This document shows, piece after piece, positions 7,580 through 14,054 of a DNA stretch of 21,790 nucleotides (positions are counted from its first letter, which is position 1; the number at the start of each line of letters is the position of its first letter). The translations under genes and the position numbers were made by a program. The stretch spans positions 2,087-23,876 of the forward strand of contig DBCY01000066.1 of the NCBI GenBank assembly GCA_002293295.1, written 5' to 3'. The notes below the pieces were generated by a model that was given only the letters and a program-made list of their open reading frames with translations, searched no databases and was not told the origin of the DNA. The DNA comes from Ruminococcus sp. UBA946. Its GTDB lineage: Bacteria > Bacillota > Clostridia > Oscillospirales > Ruminococcaceae.

Positions 7580-8908
7580 ATTATAGTCTGGAAGATTGAC
7601 CGCTTTTCCCGCGACAAGTACGACAGCGTTATCTATAAATACAAGCTGAACAAAAACGGGGTAAGCGTTATATCCGCGACGGAGCCGATTGACGACAGCC
7701 CAGAAGGCAAGCTCATGGAATCCATATTTGAGGGCTTCTCGGAATATTACATCAAAGACCTTGCAATGAAAACAAGCAGGGGAATGACCGAGAACGCTAT
7801 CAAGGGCAAATTCAACGGCGGTTATGTTACGTTCGGTTATTTTATTGACGAAGATAGGCATTTTCAGCGAGACCCCGCAACCGCCCCCGTCGTAACTGAT
7901 ATATTCATCAGATACGCAGGCGGAGAAACAATCAAGAGCATTATCGAGGATTTAACCGTCAAGGGCATAAAAAACAAGGGCAAACCTATATCATATCACT
8001 TTATTAACATAATGCTGAAAAACCGACGTTATTTGGGCGAATATTCGTTCAAGGATACCGTAAACGAAAACGCTATCCCGCCGCTTGTAACCCCTGAGAT
8101 TTTCGAGAAATGCCAAATAAGACTGACGGAGAACTTTAAAAAGCCGGGTACATTCAAGCCTGTTGAGGATAAATATATTCTAACGGGAAAAATCTTCTGC
8201 GGACACTGCGGCGATACGATGTCCGGCGTAAGCGCCACAAGCAAGACCAAGGAAATTTATAGGTATTATCAGTGTATATCCTCAAAGAAAAAGAAATGCA
8301 ATAAAAAGCGGACTCCAAAAGACCTTATCGAAAACGCCGTCATTGAACTGGCGATGAGATTGTTTAAGGATAAGGCTTTAATCAAGCGTATAGTCGATAC
8401 TTGCTACAGTCTGCAAACAACCAAAAGCGCACAGTTGCCCGCTCTTAAGAAGCAGCTGAAGCAGACGAAAAAAGAGATTGACAACATAATGAACGCAGTC
8501 AAAGCGGGGATTATCACCAAAACCACGAAATCAGCGCTTGAAAGTCTCGAACAGGAACAGGAGCGGCTTGAAACCGCAATTGCAATAGAGCAAATAGAAC
8601 GTCCTCATATCAGCCGTGAGCAGATTGAATTCTGGATTATGAAATTTGCCGGGACCGACCTGACAAGCGTTGAGCAAAAGCAAAGGCTTATTGATATTTT
8701 CGTAAATAGCGTTTATGTCTATGATGATAAAATGGTGGTGACGTTCAACTACAAGGACAGTGAGAAGTGCATAGACCTTGATTCCGTAAACGCGCCTAAA
8801 AACAAAGAGAACACCCACAGCAATGAGTGTTCGCCTCTGTTTGATTTTGGTGACCCGTACGGGAATCGAAAATTGCCCTTGCTTTTCAGCGGCTTTCAGC
8901 AACCTTAA
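7580..8908 (+). pseudogene. Large serine recombinase, N-terminus lost
   Basis: Recombinase sequence is recognisable from base 7580 (IIVWKIDRFSRDKYDS) and stays open to the stop at 8906-8908, 443 codons. Present are: the end of the resolvase domain (DRFSRD, then GKLMESIFEGFSEYY), the recombinase domain (GYFIDEDRHFQRDPATAPVV, FINIMLKNRRYLGEY), a zinc ribbon (CGHCGDTMSG with YYQCISSKKKKC), a long coiled coil (LKKQLKQTKKEIDNIMNAVK) and a C-terminal strand region. Missing are about the first 60-70 residues with the catalytic serine; an in-frame TGA at 7571-7573 lies before the homology. An internal ATG at 7715 could give a 397-aa product, which would still bind DNA but not recombine. The family integrates phages and mobilisable elements. 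Its last 20 codons run through a tRNA-end-like sequence. Confidence 0.85.
8848..8870 (-). other. tRNA 3'-end match, probable attachment-site half
   Basis: Read on the minus strand, these 23 bases fit the end of a tRNA exactly: T-loop TTCGATT, T-stem half CCCGT, acceptor half ACGGGTC, discriminator A, then CCA. The partner halves are absent, so it is no tRNA gene. It lies inside the last codons of the serine recombinase (protein end ...FDFGDPYGNRK). Integrase genes often end at an att site, so this is probably the crossover of the element with a tRNA gene, possibly tRNA-Glu by recollection of similar sequences. Confidence 0.55.
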
Positions 8909-9038
8909 GAAAACCTTGATTCTATGCGGTTTTCAGGCGTTTTGATTTTTATTTATTTGCGTAACTTTTATTAAGTTTTCGTATCGGTAAAGAACAAACA
9001 AAGAACAAGAACGGCATATCTCTACATCAATATTGAGG

Positions 9039-9072
9039 ATAATTCCGCTTGAAATACAGTGGAATTATTTTT
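9039..9072 (+). terminator. Rho-independent terminator
   Basis: ATAATTCCGC (9039-9048) pairs with GTGGAATTAT (9059-9068), a 10-bp stem with one G-T pair, and is followed by TTTTTAT. It lies 130 bp after the recombinase stop. The stretch 8909-9120 holds no gene; it also contains GAAAACC/GGTTTTC (8909-8934) right after the recombinase stop. Confidence 0.65.
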
Positions 9073-9120
9073 ATCAAAGCATTTTTCACCGTCTATTGAT
9101 TCCGGCATTAATTATTATTG

Positions 9121-9200
9121 CTAAGGCTAAAATATTCTAAAAATCATATATTTTTAATGAGGTTGTTTCGTTGATTTGATTGTTATATTATCAAGAACAA
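9121..9200 (-). repeat. Decayed copy of an LRR-gene segment
   Basis: These 80 bases align with about 11083-11153 of the intact LRR gene: both contain CTAAGGCTAA, TTCTAAAAAT, GAGGTTGTTTCG, TGATTTGATTGTTAT and ATCAAGAACAA in the same order. The copy has a 5-base insertion in the AACAATC region, which shifts the frame. It is therefore a fragment of a second LRR gene now joined to a Zn-ribbon start. Confidence 0.75.
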
Positions 9201-9282
9201 TGACAAAAAAAGCCGCCCCACAATTATCACAAAAATTCATTTCAGCCGGGTTTTCAGCGCCGCAGTTTTCACATTTTTTCAT
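9154..9282 (-). CDS. Small Zn-ribbon protein fused to a frameshifted LRR scrap
   Basis: A 42-residue minus-strand ORF: MKKCENCGAENPAEMNFCDN then CGAAFF and VIVLDN. Cys 4, 7, 18 and 21 form a complete zinc-ribbon knuckle (CxxC-x10-CxxC). AAGGAG lies 8-13 bases before ATG 9282, a good ribosome binding site, and the gene starts 31 bp after the rtcB stop. VIVLDN is the reading frame of the LRR gene, after which an insertion shifts frame and TAA ends it. It could be expressed as a mini zinc-ribbon, but more likely it is the 5' end of a former Zn-ribbon-LRR paralog. Confidence 0.55.
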   Translation of the reverse strand: MKKCENCGAENPAEMNFCDNCGAAFFVIVLDNITIKSTKQPH

Positions 9283-9312
9283 GGGAAAAAGCTCCTTGTT
9301 TTATAAAAATAA

Positions 9313-10440
9313 CTATTTACCCGCTTTAAAATTATAAATCGGTTTTATTATGTCAATTACGTCAACCGTATCGGCCACGTTTTCAATTATTTCGTCAATA
9401 GGCTTATAAACAAAAGGCGATTCGTCGATAGTTGACTGGCTTATGGTTGAAGAATAAACGCCTTTCATGCTCTCGATAAACTCTTCAAGCGATACGGCGG
9501 TTTTCGCTTCGCTTCGGCTCATTATGCGCCCCGCTCCGTGGGGAGCGCTGAAATTCCAGTCGGGGTTTCCTTTGCCGACGCAAAGCAGACTGCCGTCGCG
9601 CATATTCATGGGAATAAGAACCCTTTCGTCTTTTTGCGCAGAAATCGCCCCTTTTCTCAAAATCATGGCGTCAGTATCAATATAATTATGTATAGTAGAA
9701 AAAGTTTCTTTAATTTCAACCCCCAGGAATCCGGCGATCGCCTCTATTATCGCCTGTCTGTTAAGCAAAGCGAAGTTCTGAGCCGCTTTAAGGTCAGAAA
9801 TATAGTCGTCAAATAGATTCCCCTCTATAAAAGTATGGTTCCAGTCGTTGCAGAAGCGTCCCTCTTCAATTAGCCGCTGTTTATTTTCGCGGCAATAATC
9901 CTGAGCTTTTTTCTGATAAAAAAGGCTTATCTGCCTGCCGAAACGTCTACTCCCGCTGTGAACGACAAGATAAAGCCGACCGTCACTTCCGCGTCCGAGT
10001 TCGATAAAGTGATTTCCGCCGCCTAAAGTCGCCATGCTTGATTTAGCCATGCCGATGTCAATTTTTCCGAAACAGCGCAGAGAAGCCCAGTCAATTTTAT
10101 CATTATACGGATGAGACCCGCCTGTTTTCTTCCTTATGCCCGCCGCAAAATGAGCGGCTTCGTCCACTTTTTCTAAGTCAATATCCTGAACGCCAAGCGC
10201 GGCGGTTTCCATTCCGCAGCCTATATCCGCGCCGACAAGCGACGGGATGGCGACGGCGCTCACCGTCATGGTAAATCCGACGACCGCGCCCTCGCCCGCG
10301 TGAACGTCGGGCATTATCCTGACCTGACTGTCTTTCACGAATGGCTCGCTCATAAGCGTTATTATCTGGCCTATGCCGTTTGAATCGATATTGACTGTAA
10401 ATACCTTTGCGGTATTGTATTTACCTCTTAATTCTAACAT
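9313..10440 (-). CDS. rtcB: RtcB-family RNA-splicing/repair ligase
   Basis: 375 residues, the short RtcB type. RtcB joins 2',3'-cyclic phosphate or 3'-phosphate RNA ends to 5'-OH ends using GTP and Mn2+ in the cytoplasm. Metal and catalytic motifs are all visible: MPDVHAGEGAVVGFT (43-57), GADIGCGM with D72 and C75, LGGGNHFIELG with H144, VVHSGSRRFGRQ with H161, TIHNYID with H251, RKGAISA (262-268) and SAPHGAGRIMSR with H301, the expected guanylylated histidine. The protein should be active. The ATG at 10440 overlaps the end of a 20-codon Zn-ribbon stub (ATATGTTAG), so translation is probably coupled. It is the last large gene of an operon led by an LRR gene. RtcB in bacteria often repairs RNA cut by toxins; a link here to the LRR protein or to the Hsp70 operon is inference. 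Confidence 0.93.
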   Translation of the reverse strand: MLELRGKYNTAKVFTVNIDSNGIGQIITLMSEPFVKDSQVRIMPDVHAGEGAVVGFTMTVSAVAIPSLVGADIGCGMETAALGVQDIDLEKVDEAAHFAAGIRKKTGGSHPYNDKIDWASLRCFGKIDIGMAKSSMATLGGGNHFIELGRGSDGRLYLVVHSGSRRFGRQISLFYQKKAQDYCRENKQRLIEEGRFCNDWNHTFIEGNLFDDYISDLKAAQNFALLNRQAIIEAIAGFLGVEIKETFSTIHNYIDTDAMILRKGAISAQKDERVLIPMNMRDGSLLCVGKGNPDWNFSAPHGAGRIMSRSEAKTAVSLEEFIESMKGVYSSTISQSTIDESPFVYKPIDEIIENVADTVDVIDIIKPIYNFKAGK

Positions 10441-10496
10441 ATTATTTCATTCCTTTCAAGCGGGTTTTCAGCGCCGCAGTTCTGACATTTTTTCAT
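10434..10496 (-). CDS. 20-residue Zn-ribbon stub upstream of rtcB
   Basis: ATG 10496 opens MKKCQNCGAENPLERNEIIC, which keeps the first CxxC of the zinc-ribbon found at 9154-9282 and then stops across the rtcB start. GAGGT lies 5-10 bases upstream. It may be a leader peptide coupling rtcB translation, or simply the broken 5' end of a Zn-ribbon gene into which rtcB was joined. The 105 bp between it and the LRR gene (10497-10601) hold no other gene. Confidence 0.4.
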   Translation of the reverse strand: MKKCQNCGAENPLERNEIIC

Positions 10497-10601
10497 GGGG
10501 TGACCTCATCGTTTAAGATTTTACAACCGAGCAGGGCTTTTCTTAAACTGTCAGTTTATCAGAAACAGTCAGACCGGATTTTGCCTCTATTAATTTCAGC
10601 G

Positions 10602-12176
10602 TTAATTAGTTTCTTTGAAAAGTATATTGCAATTGGGAAGAGCTTGTTTTAATCCATATATTTGTCGTTCGGTTAGGGGATTCTCTGATAAATCAAGCCT
10701 TTTCAAACTCTTAAGGTTTTTTAGCGGACTTATATCGCTGATTTTATTACCGCTGAGCAAAAGCCATTCTAAATTTATTAAATTCATTAGCTGACTAATA
10801 TCGTTTATAAGGTTATCAGAAATAAAAAGGAATTTTAAGCGGGTAAGATCATTCAGAGGGTTAATATCGCATATCTGATTGCTTATAAGGTTTAGATATC
10901 TTAAATCAATAAGGTTTTTTAAAGGGTTTATATTATTTATCTGGTTTTTCCTCAGATTGAGCTTTTCTAACTGAATCAGACTGTTCAGCGGTATTACATC
11001 GTTTATTTGGTTTTGGTCAAGCAACAGCTCTTTCAAGTTTTTTAAATCAGCCAAAGGCCTTATGTCACTTATCTGGTTATTGCTAAGGCTAAGTTGTTCT
11101 AAAAATGTTATGTTTTTTAACGAGGTTGTTTCGCTGATTTGATTGTTATCAAGAACAAGCTCCGTTAATTTATTAAAATTCATTAATGGACTTATTTCGC
11201 TGATTTGTGTATTTATTAGATTAAGCGTTTTTAAGTTTTTCAGTCTGACAAGCGGACTTATATCTTTTATCGGATTACCGCGAAGGTCAAGCTTTTTTAG
11301 TTCAGTTAGATTACTCAACGGACTTATATCGTTTATCAGATTTATACATAAATAAAGCTCTGAAAGATTTTTCAGATTTTTCAGCGGACTTATATCTTTT
11401 ATTTGATTGCTTGATAAGTAAAGATATTTAAGCCCTTTCATATTTTTTAAATATCCGATGTCGCTTATGTTAATTGAATCATGATAAAGGTATTCGGTTT
11501 TATCAGAAAAGTCATCCGCATTATTATGAGATATTATTTCTTCATCTTCTTCACGCCGGTTTCCGGCGTCAATAGTTTTCTTTTGGCTTAAAATTTCCTG
11601 ACGGCGTTTTTCAATATCCTCTTTTGCGGGAACATTGATAAAACTGAAAGAGTAGCGTTCTGAGAATAATTTTAGCGATAACCTTTCAAGCCAATAAACA
11701 ACCCTTTCCATAGTAAGGAATTTTTCTTCGTTAACATAGATACAGGCATAGTCGGGAACCCTTCCGTATCTGTTTTTACAATCAAAAATTGTCTTATTGC
11801 CCAGCTCGCTTAATTCAAAAAATTCTCCCGACAGGCTCGTTTCTTGAACTTCTTCTGTTTCTTCAAGGGAATAATACAGATTTTCTATGAAAAAATCAGA
11901 GACTGAATCCTTGAATTCTTTATATTTACCTCTAAGCCGTTCGCGCTCAGAATCGTTGATGTCATTATCCTCTTTAATTTCCCATCTAAGTAACGGGATA
12001 TTGCATAAATCAAGCCAGAAAAACAGCTCGCCGCCATTTTCTTCGCCGTCGACAATATCAAACTCAACCCAATTGACGACGCCGTATGGCTCAGTAAGAT
12101 GAAAAATCCCGTCCCAATAAGTCCAATAATGAATTTGTATGTATTTTTCATTGTTTTTATTTTTTATATGATTCAT
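10602..12176 (-). CDS. Cytoplasmic leucine-rich-repeat protein with novel N-terminal domain
   Basis: 524 residues. AGAGG lies 7-11 bases before ATG 12176. There is no signal peptide or membrane segment, so it should be cytoplasmic. Residues 1-190 form an unrecognised domain rich in Trp/Tyr/Glu (IHYWTYWDGIFHLTEPYGVV, FFWLDLCNIPLLRWEI). Residues 190-240 are a charged linker (EDIEKRRQEILSQKK). Residues about 243-506 hold twelve 22-residue repeats of the internalin/SDS22 type, pattern LxxLxxLxxLxLxxNxIxDISP, forming a curved binding surface. A short cap (YGLKQALPNCNILF) ends it. LRR arrays of this type bind proteins. It heads an operon with rtcB and has its own strong promoter, divergent from the Hsp70/HerA operon. 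Two decayed LRR segments (9121-9200, 21143-21268) show that the gene was duplicated locally. Confidence 0.88.
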   Translation of the reverse strand: MNHIKNKNNEKYIQIHYWTYWDGIFHLTEPYGVVNWVEFDIVDGEENGGELFFWLDLCNIPLLRWEIKEDNDINDSERERLRGKYKEFKDSVSDFFIENLYYSLEETEEVQETSLSGEFFELSELGNKTIFDCKNRYGRVPDYACIYVNEEKFLTMERVVYWLERLSLKLFSERYSFSFINVPAKEDIEKRRQEILSQKKTIDAGNRREEDEEIISHNNADDFSDKTEYLYHDSINISDIGYLKNMKGLKYLYLSSNQIKDISPLKNLKNLSELYLCINLINDISPLSNLTELKKLDLRGNPIKDISPLVRLKNLKTLNLINTQISEISPLMNFNKLTELVLDNNQISETTSLKNITFLEQLSLSNNQISDIRPLADLKNLKELLLDQNQINDVIPLNSLIQLEKLNLRKNQINNINPLKNLIDLRYLNLISNQICDINPLNDLTRLKFLFISDNLINDISQLMNLINLEWLLLSGNKISDISPLKNLKSLKRLDLSENPLTERQIYGLKQALPNCNILFKETN

Positions 12177-12295
12177 ATGTAACCTCTTTTTATATATTTA
12201 AAGCAGTGATGTTTAAAGAATTTATATATTACCCCATATCCTGCGCAGTTCATCCCTCTCCACGAAAGTTTGGGATTTTATCCCCTACACTTATA

Positions 12296-12324
12296 ATTAT
12301 ACCGAGTATACAGTCTAAAGTCAA
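12296..12324 (-). promoter_or_regulatory. Near-consensus promoter for the LRR-rtcB operon
   Basis: On the minus strand TTGACT (12324-12319), a 17-bp spacer and TATAAT (12301-12296) form a near-perfect sigma70-type promoter. The predicted start leaves a leader of about 110 bases before the LRR ATG. The spacer contains the self-complementary GTATAC. Confidence 0.75.
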
Positions 12325-12466
12325 CAATAAATTATAATGTGTCATTTTAAAGCTTCTTACCAATAATTTACATATAAAAATGAGAGTTAAAGAAACTTTT
12401 CAACATCGTACAAGTAAACATAGTCGATGAATTAATACTTCAACTTTTTAATGTGATGAATTATCT

Positions 12467-12487
12467 AATGTTAAATAATTTAACATT
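12467..12487. promoter_or_regulatory. 21-bp palindromic operator candidate
   Basis: AATGTTAAAT (12467-12476), a central A, and ATTTAACATT (12478-12487) are perfect 10-bp inverted arms. It ends 5 bp before the -35 box of the XRE-Hsp70 operon. The symmetry fits a dimeric HTH protein, most simply the XRE regulator encoded first in the operon. Upstream placement allows activation as well as repression. Confidence 0.6.
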
Positions 12488-12492
12488 TTCTA

Positions 12493-12521
12493 TTGACAAT
12501 CGGGCTTTTGTATGATATACT
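12493..12521 (+). promoter_or_regulatory. Promoter of the XRE-Hsp70-HerA operon
   Basis: TTGACA (12493-12498), 17-bp spacer and TATACT (12516-12521). The expected transcript starts near 12528 and leads into the XRE gene whose GTG is at 12593. The 316 bp between the two divergent operons (12177-12492) otherwise hold only the opposite promoter and the palindrome. Confidence 0.75.
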
Positions 12522-12592
12522 ACTATTATACCGCAGTCCGAAAGTTAAAGTTAAGATTTTTGTGGAAATACGGTGTTTGGGAGTGTAGTAAA

Positions 12593-12976
12593 GTGGCAGA
12601 CGCCGATTATAAAAAGGAAAGAATTGCCGCAGATTTTGCCGAGTTACTGCCAATTTTGCGAAAGAAGCTTAATATTACCCAACAGGAGCTTGGCGATAAG
12701 GTGGGAGTTACGCGGCAGACAATTCTGTTTGCCGAAAGCCAAAAAAGACCCCTTACATGGACTATGTTTCTTGCCCTTGCGTTTTTGTTTATGATGGATT
12801 ATAAAACAAGGTCATTTTTGTTAGAGTCCGGTATCATGAACGATGAATTGAGCCAAATCCTTTTAGGCGACAAAACCAGTTTAATGAAAACCACTGCTAT
12901 GTCAGATATGAACACATCTATGCTGAGTAAATCAAAACTCATGATAAGCTCACTAACCGACAACGATGAAAAATAA
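12593..12976 (+). CDS. XRE-family regulator at the head of the Hsp70/HerA operon
   Basis: 127 residues from GTG 12593, chosen because GGGAG (12579-12583) sits 9 bases before it and because a longer in-frame ATG at 12512 lies upstream of the promoter's -10 box and so cannot be in the transcript. Residues about 16-65 form the helix-turn-helix (LLPILRKKLNITQQELGDKV, GVTRQTILFAESQKRP). The recognition region looks like the XRE type with an unusually hydrophobic follow-on helix (WTMFLALAFLFMMDY). The C-terminal 50 residues are polar, Met/Ser-rich and probably disordered. It starts the operon and probably controls it through the palindrome at 12467-12487. It is 16 bp before the first Hsp70-like gene. 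Confidence 0.75.
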   Translation: MADADYKKERIAADFAELLPILRKKLNITQQELGDKVGVTRQTILFAESQKRPLTWTMFLALAFLFMMDYKTRSFLLESGIMNDELSQILLGDKTSLMKTTAMSDMNTSMLSKSKLMISSLTDNDEK

Positions 12977-12992
12977 TTAGGAGGTTTTACAT

Positions 12993-14054
12993 ATGTCTGC
13001 AGAACGTATTATTGGTATAGATTTCGGTACTACGATAACGGTAGCATATCTCGAAGCGGGTATAGTTAATTATATAGCTCAATCCAGTTTGAATACGCAG
13101 TTTACTAAGGAGTTAAGCGAGCTGCGTATTGAGGATTATATGGTGTCTTTGCAACAAATTAAGACAGCCGCGGAGAACAGGTTTGGTATTACTATCACCG
13201 AAAGTATAATTTCGGTGCCAAACCATTATACCCCCGTTGAAATATCTAAGCTGAAAAGCGCCGCAGCATTGCTTGGCTTTAGAGTACTTCGCATAATAAC
13301 TCGGGCAGAGGCGCTTATTTTTGCTTTTGTTTACAGACAAAAACCCGAATCTGCAAACGTGCTGGCGGTGTTGAATTCTCCCGGGTTGATTGATGTTTGC
13401 CTCGCTAATTGTAGCGACACTGTCATACAAAAGGAGTTTGTTAAGAGCTATTCCGATTCCGAAGAAATTGATGTTGGAAATTTTTCGGACTTTATTATTG
13501 ATGAAAGCGACGAACTTACAATTTGTTTATGCGATAGTTACAGTGATAATACTCTACTGGAAAAATTAAAGGATTACCGCATCGTGTCCCTCGGAGAACA
13601 CTGTGTTGTTGAAGGCTTATGCCTGTATTCAACTTTTAATCAATCCGCTTCCCATATCAATATATTATTACTTACGGCACTGACCTATTCTTTTAGTATT
13701 CAAGCCAACAGCACCGAATTATTACTATATAAAAAGGACACAAATATTCCGATTTGTCAATTAATAGAGTATAATATGCCAACAGCGCCGGTAACTGTTT
13801 CAATTGTTTGCACAGAAAATTCGTTTTGTTCTCAGAATGTTTTAATAGAGCAATTTCTCCTGCCTGCAAGCTGTTGTGGGAAGGACATTGAAGTTGAGTA
13901 TAATATAGATGCGAATAGTGATGTTGAATTGCTTTTTAGAATACCCCGTACTGAAAATAGCGGCTCCGGTAAATTATTATACAGAAAAAAATCTGTGAAC
14001 CATTATCAATGTAAAAATATTAAGGAGGCATTTTCATGTCCACGGAACGCATAA
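12993..14054 (+). CDS. Divergent Hsp70-like protein with eroded ATP site
   Basis: 353 residues; AGGAGG 9 bases before ATG. The first Hsp70 motif is intact (ERIIGIDFGTT, residues 5-14). TESIISVPNHYTPVEISKLK and LGFRVLRIITRAEALIFAFV match the Hsp70 region usually reading VPAYF...LGLxVLRIINEPTAAALAY. The second phosphate motif, normally DLGGGTFD, is here VLNSPGLID (127-135), without the Asp and Gly run, so ATP hydrolysis is doubtful. The nucleotide domain is shrunken to about 220 residues. After it ILLLTALTYSFSIQ and DTNIPICQLIEY follow the Hsp70 linker/substrate-binding pattern, and KDIEVEYNIDANSDVELLFR matches the beta-sandwich phrase IEVTFDIDANG. The lid is absent. It overlaps the next Hsp70 gene by 19 bp. 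Likely role: a pseudo-chaperone partner or client-binding subunit of the second protein (inference). Confidence 0.75.
   Translation: MSAERIIGIDFGTTITVAYLEAGIVNYIAQSSLNTQFTKELSELRIEDYMVSLQQIKTAAENRFGITITESIISVPNHYTPVEISKLKSAAALLGFRVLRIITRAEALIFAFVYRQKPESANVLAVLNSPGLIDVCLANCSDTVIQKEFVKSYSDSEEIDVGNFSDFIIDESDELTICLCDSYSDNTLLEKLKDYRIVSLGEHCVVEGLCLYSTFNQSASHINILLLTALTYSFSIQANSTELLLYKKDTNIPICQLIEYNMPTAPVTVSIVCTENSFCSQNVLIEQFLLPASCCGKDIEVEYNIDANSDVELLFRIPRTENSGSGKLLYRKKSVNHYQCKNIKEAFSCPRNA

Noticed and set aside
7562..7861. Minus-strand ORF over the recombinase 5' end
   Set aside because: It is the antisense shadow of the recombinase, whose frame shows clear family motifs.
8848..8870. A tRNA gene
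   Set aside because: Only the 3' T-loop, stem halves and CCA are present; no anticodon arm or D arm precedes them on the minus strand.
8909..8934. Terminator directly after the recombinase
   Set aside because: GAAAACC/GGTTTTC pair but no T run follows at once; the hairpin at 9039-9072 is the better terminator.
10640..11450. CRISPR-like or tandem DNA repeat array
   Set aside because: The periodic 66-bp similarity is explained by the 22-residue leucine-rich repeats; the DNA units are diverged and have no spacers.
12512..12592. Longer ATG start for the XRE regulator
   Set aside because: It lies before the -10 box of the operon promoter, so that codon is not in the transcript. GTG 12593 has a proper ribosome binding site.
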